A stretch of DNA of 64,000 bases. It comes from Gymnopus androsaceus JB14 (taxonomy: Eukaryota > Basidiomycota > Agaricomycetes > Agaricales > Omphalotaceae). The stretch lies in contig ML769526.1 in the NCBI GenBank assembly GCA_009733575.1, positions 107,612 through 171,611 of the forward strand. The letters are read 5' to 3'. The translations under genes were made by a program, and so were the position numbers. The stretch's first letter is position 1. Every line of letters begins with the position of its first letter. This document shows, piece after piece, positions 49,204 to 60,745 of this stretch. Below the pieces are notes generated by a model that worked only from the letters and a program-made list of their open reading frames with translations, had not been told where the DNA came from and did not search any database.

Positions 49204-52200
49204 ATGGCAATCTCTATCTTGAAGCGAGATGGGTATGTCACTTTGCACCTCCAGATTGCACATTATGTTAATGCTTACTTTCCAGGCGATGTATGTTTCG
49301 TCTTTTTATGTTCAGAATTTGCATTTTGATACATCTCTGAGTAGACAGAATCAGTTGACTTTGTCAAGGTAAAGCAACTCTATGACCCTCAGAAAGAACA
49401 AGTTCTAACTAGTAGTGCTCAGCTCAAGGCAAGAATCGAAAAGGTATGAATCTCTTCAACGTTAAAATATAGATCTAGACTAATATCTATGGAAGCTTTG
49501 CTACGGCCTTGATCCAAGCTATGTCAGCCCCCATGAGTAGGTATTCCCTTCCCGCCTCAGTCGAAGTTGACGCCCTTCATCAGGGTTTCCGAGAAGACTA
49601 TTGCAGGTGTATACCCAGGCATTGCTACTGCAGAACTCGATGTAGGTCTTTACCGTGATACAAAGCAATGGTCGCTAACGCCTTACTAAAAGGATCTGGC
49701 TGCTGAGACCGCCGCTTATCTGACCACTCGTCACCCCGACTATGCTACTCTCGCTGCCCGTATTGCCGTCTCGAAGCTCCACAAAGAGACCAAAGAGCGA
49801 TTTAGCGATGTCATCCAAGATCTTCACTTCTACGGTATGTCGCTTTACTTAGCCCATGTAACTCCTTATTTGACCGACTTTCCGTAGTGCAACCTAACAC
49901 CGGGGGTAAGCGTGCACCCATGATTTCTGACAAAACATTCCGAGTCGTCATGGATCACCGGGATACCCTAGATAAGGCTATTGATCATAAACTCGATTTT
50001 GAGTATCGATAGTCCGTAGTGTACTCTTGACTTGTTGCATCGCTTTATCTGATATCGTCTTCTTCACAGCTTCGGGTTCAAAACACTGGAGCGCACCTAT
50101 CTATTGCGACTTGATGGCAAAGTCGTTGAACGACCCCAACACCTCCTTATGCGGGTCGCAGTCGGTATTCACGATGACGACATTGAGAGCGTACTTGAAA
50201 CATACAATCTCTTAAGCGCCAAACTGTATCTGCATGCAAGTGCAACATTGTACAATTCTGTGAGTGAAGATGACACCTGTAGACATTTATCACATCCTCA
50301 GATATCGTCAGGGCACCACCCATCCACAGATTTGCAATTGCTTCCTCACTTGCATGAGAGACGACTCTATTGAAGGCGTGTTCGAGGCGCTGACCACTTG
50401 TTGCCAAATCTCGCGCCATAGCTCTGGCGTTTCGGTTACCATCTCTGACCATCGAGCTAAAGGGTATGTTTTCATTATGTGGCTTCAGTGCTCCCATGCT
50501 TACCCTAGGGTGCAGATCGTACATCCCCGAGATGAACGGCATCTCCCCGGGCCTTGTGCCCATGTTGAGGACCTTTGATGCCGCCTCACGCTACGTTGAT
50601 CAAGGAGCAGGAAAGCGACCTGGAACGTTCAACATGATTCTGGAGCCTTGGCACGCCGACATCTTTGAATTTCTGGATCTGAAAAAGAACAATGGAAAGG
50701 AGGAAATGCGCGCAAGGGATCTGTTCTTGACACTCTGGATTCCTGACCTCTTGTAAGATCTCCTCATTTGTGGCTAGCTATTAGTATACTGAAGAAAGGC
50801 CCCAGCATGAAGCGCGTAGAAGCGAACGCAGACTGGAGCTTGTTCTGTCCAAGTGAAGCTCCTGGATTGAACATGGTCCACAGTGAAGAATTTGAAGAGC
50901 TGTATATCAAATATGAGCGAGAAGGCCGTGCGAGAAGCACAATCCCCTCAGCCAAGCTTTGGCAAGCAATTCTTACTGCTCAGATCGAGACTGGAGGCCC
51001 TTTCATGTTATACAAGGACGCTGCCAATAGTGAGTTGCTCATAGCTCAGAGATATATCGTTAATGGACTTTTTAGTCAAGTCGAACCAGCGAAACTTAGG
51101 GACGATCCGGGGAACCAATCTCTGTGTCGAAATCGTTGAGTATACCTCTCCAGATGAAGTTGCAGTTTGTACTTGCGCATCACTCGCTCTCCCCGCTTTC
51201 GTCCATCAAGGGAAATATGACTTTAAGAAGCTTCACGATGTTACAAAGGTTGTCATCAAGAATCTTAATCGAGTCATCGATGCGAACTACTACCCAGTTC
51301 CAGCAGCACGCACATCAAACCTTCGACACCGCCCGCTTGGCCTTGGCGTTCAAGGTCTAGCCGACGCCTTCATGCTTTTACGTCTGCCCTTCGAATCCGA
51401 CGAAGCTCGGGTCTTGAATCTGCAAATCTTCGAGACTATCTATCATGGAGCTTTAGAATCCAGTGTAGAGCTTGCTGAACGCTACGGCCCCTACGAGACG
51501 TGGATCGGGAGTCCAGCGCAGCAGGGCAAGCTACAATATGATCTATGGGGGATAACTCCAAGTAGCCTGTGGGATTGGCAAGGGCTCAAAGAGCGTATCG
51601 CCGAAAAGGGGCTTCGGAACTCGCTTCTCGTGGCGCCGATGCCCACTGCAACTGTTAGTTCTATTCTCGGGTATAACGAGTGCTTTGAGCCCTATACAAG
51701 GTATGATTTCCCTCGATTAAAATTCTGAGGTACTTAACTCTGTCATGAACAGCAACATGTATACTCGTCGAGTGAAAGCAGGCGAATTTCAGGTTGTCTG
51801 CCCCTGGCTCGTCAAGGAGCTCGTTGGTCTCGGTCTATGGAACGATCGCTTGAAGAACGAGCTTATTGCGCACGGAGGTTCGGTTCAAAACATCGCGGAG
51901 ATCCCTATGGATGTCAAGGCTATTTACAAGACCGTTTGGGAAATCTCTCAGAAGCGTGTCATTGATATGGCTGCTGATCGCGGAGCCTTCATCTGTCAGA
52001 GTCAATCGCTCAACATTTTCATTGCTAAGCCGACAGCAAAGCAGTTGGTGAGTGGTTGCCAGTCGTTCACCGTGAAATTGTTTAACTGAGGGCATTTAAT
52101 CACAGACTGCGATGCACTTTTACGGATGGAAGAAAGGACTGAAGTCTGGAATGTAGTAAGTACGCTTGATTGACCTCGAGTCACTCGCAGCTCACATTCT

Positions 52201-52319
52201 CTACCAGTTATCTCCGTACACGCCCTGCGGTCGAAGCCATTCAGTTCACCGTTGACAAAGAAATGTTGACGAATGGTAAAGGGGCGTCGAACGTTGTTGA
52301 CGAAACCCACAAAGGCTGA
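49204..52319 (+). CDS. RNR1: Ribonucleotide reductase large subunit (class Ia, R1), divergent paralogue
   Basis: Catalytic subunit converting NDPs to dNDPs. ATG at 49204 ([10 protein letters not shown]), then many short exons. The first junctions (49233-49440) are not fully resolved. The ATP-cone [20 protein letters not shown] is followed by the catalytic barrel. Active-site residues are kept: Cys in [20 protein letters not shown] (Asn, Cys, Glu), Cys in EVAVC, and the radical-transfer tyrosine pair in GMYYLRTRPA. PMPTA and NECFEPYT are present. Unusual: the loop region normally containing SK(S/T)AGGIG reads SRHSSGVSV, and the substrate-specificity loop reads [14 protein letters not shown]. 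The protein ends [11 protein letters not shown], with no C-terminal cysteine pair for re-reduction. Overall clearly expressed-looking but off the conserved consensus. The MFS gene follows about 830 bp downstream. Confidence 0.9.
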
Positions 52320-53148
52320 CGATATTAAAAATATGCGAGATCGTTACAAACCAATTACAGTGTACCAAAGTAATTACTCAGTCTCAAATCATCCGATGAA
52401 CCAATTACTCTAGAGTCTTGAATCTTGACATTTGGCACCATCTATCGCCCTAAACCGTAGTCTGACATACAAAAAAGCCCATCTATGATCTGGCATTGGG
52501 TACCGGTGCTCGTTACATAGACTTCGACATCAGTATGGACTGCTTGTATGTGAAATTAGAAGCTAAGGTCGAGGAAAATGGACGGAATCTCCCGATTTGA
52601 AAATTTAAAACCCATTAGTCACGAAAGTATATATCGCAAAGATTTTGAGAATTTGTCTAAACGTTAGCAGGGTCACAGGATCATGGAATTGCTCAGTTGT
52701 AAATTTCAAACAAGTGCGAATCAATTCCGAGATTTGGTCGGCGTTTGTTTAAAGCTTAGTTCATGGTAACTTACGACTAACTTACGCTATCCCGTGTCTA
52801 TCATTCGCAGCTCGGATTTGTGTACATAGCTACAAAATGCTACATACGGGAAGTGATTGATGATCTCCTCAAAGAACGGATGAAGACTTGTGATGATGTC
52901 AATCTAATTTCCCCAGATTAGCCGTCATGATTGTACTCTCCTCGCTCAACTTGAACTCCTTGCCACTCCCGCGGTCCTTTCCCGAGTATTCAGGCCAACA
53001 TCCAGCTGACCTTACTTCCTTTCTTCCGCCGATTTCCTTCAAATTCGGTGCATCATAGAAACACTCCACATCTACCTTTTTCAGCTTCTCAGCCTTTCGT
53101 CCCCAATTACTCAAAGCTAGTCGCTCACCTTCATACACATTCGTCTTC
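52320..53148. other. Spacer between RNR large subunit and MFS gene
   Basis: Probable RNR1 terminator region and MFS promoter. A minus-strand frame (52899-53150) overlaps the MFS start codon by two bases, but no family match is evident. Confidence 0.4.
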
Positions 53149-55537
53149 ATGGCATCTTTGAATTCCACGCCCACCTCTGCGTCCCCAGGGATTCATCATG
53201 ATCCCAATGAAAACACGAGTGCGACAACTTTTGTGAAGGACGAAAAAACAGAACTACAATTGGCAAAAACTAGCACTATGGTCGCCAGTGAATCGACAAT
53301 TTTGACGGGGAGAAAATTGGTTCTTGTGTACATTGCCATGTAAGTCATAATGAAGCTTTGCTTGTTATACTATTGATTGTATATTTTAGGTTGCTGTCTT
53401 TGATGGTGGTAGCGCTCGATTCAACGATTCTGGGTGAGAGGTGCTCGAGAGCTTTCTTTCAGTTTCTAATACATAGAAATGCCAGCCACGCCTTTGCCGC
53501 GTATCGCTTCGGTTCGATTCCTATCCATTACACTCAACCCCTGGACTCACCTCTTGGAAGGATTTTGACGCTTTCAACCTTCAAGGCTGGGTTGCCACCG
53601 CCTTTGTGCTTGCTCAGACGATATTCATCCTCTTTTATGGACAGCTGCTACGTATCTTTCCACCAAAATGGATCCTGGTCGCTTGTATAGCTATCTTCGA
53701 GGTAGGATCTTTGGCCTGTGCCCTCGCACAAAACATCAACACAATGATTGCTGGAAGAGCAGTTACCGGCCTTGGAGCAGCAGGTATATGTATGTTACAC
53801 CTTGTAATTGAATGTTTCCATAGCTAAAGTGCCAGTGTAGGGGTCGCTATTTTGCAAATTATTGCTCAGATCAGTCATCTTGAGAATCGTGCCATATTGC
53901 TTGGAGGTTTTCAGTTTGTCTTTGGATTTGCCAGTGTAGCGGGACCATTGGTGGCTTTAACACCAAACGATTGTAATCGTTACTAAAAGCTTTCTGTAGG
54001 TCGGCGGTGCGTTTACTGATGATGTATGCCCGCAACTGTCATGGCTTCTTGACCGGGGATACTTAAACTCCTTCCCTTACAGGTAACTTGGCGCTGGTGC
54101 TTTTACATCAACCTCCCCATTGGCGGCGCTTCCGTTCTCGCCATCGTGTTATTTCTGAAAGCCTCTCCGCCTCTCGGATCCGATCTCAATAAACGCACGC
54201 GAAGACACCTTTTACAACAGACATTAAGCCTCGATCTTGGTGGGGTTGTCCTTGTTGCAGGCTTCGTGACCTCTTTGGTACTTGCTCTCCAGTGGGGCGG
54301 AAATACCAAGCCATGGGGAGATAAGGATGTGGTCATTGTAGGTACAGCCATCTCCTGAGTGGTTTCGATGACTGAACTTGTCGTTGACCAGTGTTTTGTT
54401 CTTGCCGGAGTTACGGTCGTAGCCCTCATCTTCTGGGAGCGGTACCAAGGTGAACATGCAATGATCCCGCTAGCGATCTTCAGATCAAAGTCGATGTGAG
54501 TGTCACTGTGTCCAAAATAATCTCAAGCTCATGGATGATTGAAGTTACGCACTTGTCATGTACTGCGGTTTAAATCAGGTTGCACTGTTGCTCTTCTCAT
54601 ACGTAGGTCGCAACGCTTCCTGTATTGCTTAGCAATTACACATTAATTTTAGTACATCCCTATTTTCTACCAAGCCGCAAGGCATTCAACAGCAACTCAC
54701 TCTGGTATTGACACGCTACCTTTCTTGTTGTCGGTTATCCTCTCCGTTGTCGCTGGTTCGCTATACGTCTCAAAATCTGGACGCTAGTCAGTTGTCTTCC
54801 TGCCTCGAACCAAGTCTTTGAACTCATGCATCTCACCCTAGCTGGCCAATATTGGTTGTTAGCCCGATCTTCCTTGCTCTCGGATCTGGCTTGCTTTATT
54901 CCCTCCAGCCCGATACAAAGCTATCCAATGTGATTGGATACCAGATCCTTGCTGGTATTGGCACAGGCTTGGGTATTCAGAACCCGTTTATTGCTCTGCA
55001 GTAAGTCCCAGCGACTCTCATAAGGCGTGGAGAACTAAAACTAATCCTCAGAGTGGAGTTCCAATATACACCGGATTTACTAGGCCAAGCAATGAGCATG
55101 GGTAGTTTCTGGCAAGTGCTAGGAGGTGAGTCCACAATCTTCTTGTGCCCATTATATACCACTCATCATTCCTTCTGCAGGAACTGTCGGTCTCGGAATG
55201 GCAGAGCCAATCTTTGCTTCCCAACTATCCAAACACCTTAAGCTTTATGCGCCAACGGCCCCTGCATCAGTTGTAACTCAGTCGCCTACAGCCATATATA
55301 GCACCCTGAGTCCCTTTTTGATTCCGGGTGTAGTACACTCATATACGGAAGCTTTAAAGGCTGTCTTTCTTGTTGGTGTTCCTGTTGGTGAGTCCGAATT
55401 CACCATGTGATTTCATACATTGCTGATGACAACCTTGTATAGCAATCCTTGCACTTTTAGCCTCCTTCCTTGTTAATAATATCAAGATTCTAAAGAGTCT
55501 TGAGACTGAACCTGAGAAGGTCATAATGAGAGCATAG
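53149..55537 (+). CDS. Major facilitator superfamily exporter (DHA2-like, 14-TM type)
   Basis: Proton-coupled small-molecule exporter by family. ATG at 53149 with a long polar N terminus (MASLNSTPTSASPGIHHDPN). After splicing the reading runs through VVALDSTIL (the TM1 motif), PRIASDFDAFNLQGWVATAF and GQLLRIFPPKW. Next are GRAVTGLGAAGI (motif C-like), TWRWCFYINLPIGG, and LDLGGVVLVAGFVTSLVLAL. GRYWPILVVSPIFLALGSG and GLGIQNPFIALQ precede GTVGLGMAEPIF. The C terminus is ETEPEKVIMRA with the stop at 55535-55537. WRWCFYINLPIGG is typical of fungal drug and toxin DHA2 exporters. Introns are short and frames agree. It lies 0.8 kb downstream of the RNR large subunit on the same strand. Confidence 0.9.
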
Positions 55538-55751
55538 ACTGGTAGATGAGCCTTTCATCAAGTAGCTACCAGCATATAGTAGACATGAACCAAAGCAGAT
55601 ACTGGATGAATGTCAATTGAACACTGAGTCAACTTGACAAATATAATAATATAATGATTTCCTGAAACGTGGGCATAGCACTTGCAGCGAATTAATGAAG
55701 GGTTTTTCTTGCACATGCTCAGACTCCATAAAGAACAAGTCAGTAAGGCTA

Positions 55752-56358
55752 CATCAGCAAAACCTGTATCTCCAGCCAGAGTGCTCAAAAGTACTCCAGA
55801 GCAGCCAGAGCAAGGATAGTAGCTCCAGAGTGCTCTGGAGGACTATTGAGTTCCCTGGAGCACTTTGGAGACCATTCATCACTTGACATCAGGTTACCAC
55901 ATCATCCAATACCAAGCCCCATTGAAGCCCTGTTTAATCAAAATGTTCACATCATAACTTGATTTTTGATTTATGAATAAGCATCATTTATTATACTACA
56001 TATGCATACTTAAATCTGAGTCAACATTTTCCAATTCCCCTTTGCCACTCCAAGCCAGCCTCTGTCACCACAACCATTGGATATATCTGAATACAAGTCA
56101 ATTCAAGATGCCTAAGAACTTACAGTTGGACAAAAGAAAACTGAACAAAGTCATGACAATGGAGGAAAGTAAGGGGAAAATAAGTACAAGTCTGTACAAG
56201 TTCAACATTCAATCCAGGTTGCTTTTATACAACACCTTGACAGTTTACTGCATTGGTTTGACAGTTCTGTCAAGTTGGAGCAGCCAGAGCATGCCAGAGC
56301 AGTCAGAACATCAATTCAGTGCTCTGACTGCTCTGGCAACATACAGGTTCTGCTGATG
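55752..56358. mobile_element. MITE with CATCAGCA-type TIRs and TA duplication
   Basis: The left end CATCAGCAAAACCTGTAT and the right end (reverse complement CATCAGCAGAACCTGTAT) differ at one base. TA flanks both sides (55750-55751 and 56359-56360). The 607-bp body has inner inverted phrases built from CCAGAGTGCTC and similar words. A short frame at 56106-56356 is unlike any known protein. It starts the transposon island. Confidence 0.75.
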
Positions 56359-56375
56359 TATAAGCACTTCAATTG

Positions 56376-56535
56376 CATCAGGAAAAATGGTCTGGGCCCA
56401 GGATGACCCCAGGTCACTTAGGCAGCCTAGGCCACCTAGGAATAATGCAAAAACTTTGGACACCTCAGGTATCCTAGGCCTCCTAAGCCTCCTAAGCCTC
56501 CTAGGCATTCTGGGGGGGCTATCCTGGGCTGTCCT
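56376..56535. mobile_element. CATCAG-type CCTAGG-rich foldback element, degenerate copy
   Basis: Opens CATCAGGAAAAATGG followed by CTGGGCCCAGG. It has a body of alternating CCTAGG/AGGC words and the phrase ACTTTGGACACCTCAGGTATCC. That phrase recurs in the copy at 62371. The right end is not well preserved. Confidence 0.55.
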
Positions 56536-58340
56536 GTGTTGGATTTGATTTTTTCCGAGTGCCATTGCTTGCCATGGCCTCTGATTGGAAATATTAATTT
56601 ACCATATATAAGCCTGTTTGTAGTACTTTGATCCCCATCCGTTTGCCTCTTGACTCCCACTACGAGGCACAAACGGAATATATCATTTGACTCTGCCTTT
56701 TCTTGAGTGATGACAGACCGTGTATCCCAACACAAACGGATCCTGGCTAGTCTAGGGAGCCAGTAAATAGCGCTATGAGGATCTTTGGCTTGAGCCCCTA
56801 TCCTCACCGTTGTCACTCAAGCACACTGAAAGTGCAAAAAAATACGCTCAAACAAAATACTTCTTGATTTAGCAACTTTCACATAAAAATTGCTCATGAG
56901 CAAAAAACTGAAAGAAATTTGATTCTTCAGTTAACCAATTTAGTTTACTGATAATGTACATATCAATGGAGTGTTTGGTTAAAATGAAAAAAAGGCTGAA
57001 TCAAAAACTTTCACAGCAACTGAAATGGAGAATGATACACTATATATCACACGGCGAATTGGGAAAAGTGAAATATTTAGTATCAGTATGTCTGAAAAAT
57101 GGCCTGAAAAGCAATAAATCAAGCAAGACTGAAAGATACCCTGAAAGAAGGGATTTCAGGCAAGATTTTGGACAAGATGAAATGTTGAATGAATGAATAT
57201 ATATCAGCAAAGGTGAAAAGTTGCCACTGTGTCTTGGGCCTGACACAGGAGCGTGAGGCAGACGCATCGGCACGCAGCAAGAGAGGGGAGGGAAGCGGAG
57301 ATGAGCCCAAAGTTTGCATGCTGAATCATATATATAAGGTAATTATTGATGGTACTTGAAGTTATGATTAATTTGTAAACATAAGCATTACTTACAATTA
57401 GTGTTCACCACAGGCTGGGACACTCACAGTGAGACATGGGTACAGGCCCTGGTGGGTCAGTTCCAGGTCAGAAATGATGAACCCATGGCCCGTCTGGCCC
57501 TGCCAGCGCTACTTTGCTTATCTGAGTCACAGCCTTGTGCATAAAAAAATTTCAGAATGCCAAGTCCTTGATCCCTCTCTGAATGACTTTACATTCTCCT
57601 AAAACACTTTGTAACCTTTGCACTAATTATGAGCCAGTTCTGCAGACCATGTCTTGCTCTAGTACACATCCATACACTCCCTGTAACCTTCTAAAACACT
57701 CCCTGAAACATTCAAACCAACTACCAGCTGATGACAACTCACTCAGGGTATGTATCAGAATGTGTATCCAGCCAGCCCTGCAGACCACAACTCACTTGGG
57801 TGCATGTACTTCCTGTAACCTCCTAATCCCTATGTTTCCAGGTACTTGGACAAGCTCATAGAGCAAAGTATTTAATGAGAGCATGTCCATCCCAACTCCT
57901 TTCCCACCATCCAACCATGTCCGGCAGTTGTTGTCATCCCGCTCCTTCTTCTTCTGATGGGTCTGACAATCTGGAAGGCTCCAGTGTCAGCTCCTCAGCC
58001 CCCACCATGCCCAAACATCCTTTGAAGATTTGTAGACTTGTTGGCTTTGTAACTCCAAGGAAGAATAATGCACCTGGATCTGTCAGTGACTCACCTCAAA
58101 AAGCAAAGGGAAAGCCTACAAATAAACTGCCTATACTGTCTCAATAATCATCTTCTAGTTCAATTGGGTTCAATGGATCTACAAGAACCTCTTGGTCATT
58201 GGCAAGGAAGTTAGTATTCCAATGTAACCACCTTACACTTACCCTACATGAGGCTTATTTGCTTTTGATGACTGCAAGTCTATTGCCCCCTCAGATTCAG
58301 AGCAGCCTAATGATGATACACCTGCATCGTAACTAGCCGA
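56536..58340. other. Transposon-island sequence without a supportable gene
   Basis: Relatively A/T-rich. A frame at 57875-58147 (MSGSCCHPAPSSSD onward, Ser/Pro/Lys-rich) could be a first exon of a transposon protein, but nothing downstream supports it. Repeated phrases such as TCCTAAAACACT occur at 57595-57705. Confidence 0.35.
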
Positions 58341-58585
58341 GTATTGATTGACCGGCTTTTTTTTTTTTTTTTTTTTTTTTGGCTTTTTTCAGCTTTTTTC
58401 GGCTTGTTCAACCTCAAAAAGCAGGTCAATCAACAAGCCGCAATTTATCTCACATTGTGTCGCAACCCGGTTCCCATGTAGATTATTCATAGTATTTATA
58501 GTACAAAATGTATACTTTATATATAAAAGTTTGAGTACGTACTTGTGGGCAACCCGGCAAGCTGGTCAAGCCGGTCAATCAATAC
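58341..58585. mobile_element. Short MITE with 18-bp perfect inverted ends and a poly-T core
   Basis: The left end GTATTGATTGACCGGCTT (58341-58358) is the exact reverse complement of the right end (58568-58585). The inner boundaries of TA in GTA/TAC would suit a TA-target element. Inside are a run of more than 20 T and several GGCTTTTTTC phrases. Confidence 0.8.
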
Positions 58586-58832
58586 AGTGCTTTTTACGAT
58601 GTGCATCTCCCGTTGCTATCAATTTCTCACATGAAGCAGATGAACCAGCTCAGACAGATGAGCAGGAACTCGGTATGTACCCAATTTTTATGAAAAAATA
58701 ACGATTTCATTGATTTTTGTGCTAGAATGTATTCAAAAGACATGGAGAAGCTCAATATATGCTTTCTACAAGGGAGATGTTAGCATTGAACAATGAAATG
58801 GCAAAATACATCATACATTCTCTTGTGCTGCT

Positions 58833-60095
58833 CAGGATCCATTAAAATACGGCCGTAATTAGTACCGAAAAACATTTTGTAGATAATATAATATTTCGCA
58901 TGATTTTTTTTATGAAAAAGAACTAAGATTTCCCCCAAAAATGAATGGGGAAAGAGCTTCATTTCCTTTCGAAAGTAAAGGTCTTTTACAATTGGGAAAG
59001 ATGGTCTTTTACTCATGTAAAAGTTCAACTATTACACCCTAACAATGCAGTAGCAACAAGACAAAGGTTCTTTGTCTCGCATAATTTTCTAACTATTACG
59101 CTGTAGCAACAAAACAAAGCGCCATTGGCTTGTTGTTAGGGTGTAATAGTTGAGCTTTTACACGAGTAAAAGACCAGCTTTCCTTAGTGCAAAAGACCTT
59201 CACCTGCGAAGGTAAATGATGTGCTTTCCCCATTCATTTTTCAGGAGAAATCTTAGTTCTTTCTCATAAGGTAGAGAGCAGCCAAGCTCGTGCAAGATCA
59301 CGTGCTGAGGTCACCGTGATGGTCACATGTCCATAGATAGGTAAATTCTCTTCAAAATTCAATAAAAAATGAACAACATCCTTTCCCCCTTATTCTTTCC
59401 ATTCAACAATGCTAAATGCAATGAAATGTAAGGATCCAAGTCACCGAAGATTTTGGTTAAGAATTGGTAGAGGAGATATTGAATTACTGTAAAAACTACT
59501 AATGTGAAGGGAATAGAGCATCATACAACATATTCATGACTTGAATTCATGTGCCATATCATCCATGAGACTGTCAGGTAAGATCCGGTGGCCCTTGTGC
59601 TTCTTTGAAGCCCATGCTGCTTGAGCTCCATTAAGTCCTTTTCCATAGGCCTCTCTAAACTTATGCGCTCAGTTACAAAAACTAACAGACCAGCATAAGT
59701 ATCACCTCAAATCATTCTTTACACTACCCTTGAAGTTATCGGCTCAATTTCGGAGAGACTTCTTCATAGGAGGCATGGAATGTATAAAATATGACTGAAA
59801 CAAGGGAAAAACTGTAACTCCGCTACCAAATTTGATATTTTGACCAAACTTTGGTTGCACAAGTGATGCTTAGCCTTATTTGCATCCATGAATGGGATGA
59901 ATTAGCTACATGTGTCGTGGATGAATTGTTACAAGATTTTCATTGGAATTTCACTATATTTGGATGGTCACACTCAATGCACGTGATCTTGCACGAGCTT
60001 GTCTGCCCTCTACCTTATGAAAAATCAGGCGAAATATTATATAATTTACAAAATATTTTTCAGTACTAATTACGGCCGTATTTTAATGGATCCTG
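58833..60095. mobile_element. Large element with long TIRs, containing a nested foldback insertion
   Basis: The left end (CAGGATCCATTAAAATACGG) returns in inverted orientation at the right end (ending at 60095). Homology continues for about 75 nt, and then through CGC.TGATTTTT and CTCGTGCAAGATCACGTG (left about 59292-59309, right about 59979-59996). In the left arm this homology is interrupted by a separate hairpin element (58912-59266). No protein is seen between 59320 and 59975. I could not identify a target duplication. Confidence 0.75.
58912..59266. mobile_element. Foldback element nested in the left arm of the 58833 element
   Basis: Arms of about 150 nt face each other. Paired features are GAACTAAGATTT and AAATCTTAGTTC, AATGAATGGGGAAAG and CTTTCCCCATTCATT, and CAACTATTACACCCTAACAA and TTGTTAGGGTGTAATAGTTG. 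Removing it rejoins the outer arm, so it inserted after the outer element formed. Confidence 0.75.
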
Positions 60096-60523
60096 CGGAG
60101 TGTGTAATCTTACAACCACAGATTCCAACTCAACCAAGTCCCTTTGAAGATATGCCATGAAGTGTTGGGGACAGGACACAGTTGATGCTGCATCCCAAAT
60201 GAAAAATTTAGCCCAGGCTAAGGTGATCATCAAGAAGCATGGCAAGTCCAAGCTGGGAAGACTTACCAGTGCATTCCAAAGGCTGGCAGTGGCAGGAAAC
60301 AAAGTGTACTCGCATATACCTTGATGCGAGCTGAGACAAGGTAAGTCTCTGTTTGACATTGTTTTGGGACATTACATATCTAATCACTTGTTTGCTGGTA
60401 GAGCTGAGATTGTTCAATGGATGTCAGAGAACTTATGGCCATTTGCAGTGGTTAAAGATTGAGGATTCAGCTGTCTTATGAAAAGCAGTCATCTGGAGTG
60501 CTATATTCCATCTCCAAGCATGG
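60096..60523. other. Spacer in the transposon island
   Basis: No gene or repeat family recognised. Confidence 0.3.
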
Positions 60524-60745
60524 CATCAGCAAAAATGTTTTGGGCCTGTGGTAGCTTAGGTAGCCTGGGTGACTTGAGGCTACCCTATAGATCAACCTTA
60601 GGTAACCTTGGTAGCCTGGGCAGCCTGGGTGACCAGGGCAACTCAGATTAATGAAGGCTACCCTCTAGGGTACCCTGAAGTCACCCCATAAGGGCTAACA
60701 GGGGTGAGCCTGAGGAAGCCTGAGCAGCCTGAGGCAACCTGAGAC
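60524..60745. mobile_element. CATCAGCA-type foldback element, degenerate copy beside the transposase stop
   Basis: Begins CATCAGCAAAAATGTTTTGG with a body rich in GTAGCCTGGG, GGTAACCTTGG and CCTGAGGCAACCTGAG. It ends a few bases before the transposase stop codon at 60748. Arms are eroded. Confidence 0.55.

Noticed and set aside
45158..52319. Recent capture of the RNR pair from a large DNA virus
   Set aside because: Both genes contain many short fungal-type introns and fungal-like C-terminal features, so a recent viral origin is not supported by what is seen; only a tree could test an old transfer.
52899..53174. Minus-strand frame of about 83 codons from an ATG overlapping the MFS start codon
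   Set aside because: Charged and plausible-looking, but there is no recognisable family, no splice partners, and it overlaps the start of a clear gene on the other strand.
57875..58147. Ser/Pro/Lys-rich frame starting MSGSCCHP
   Set aside because: It may be a transposon first exon, but no downstream catalytic part was found, so it was not called.
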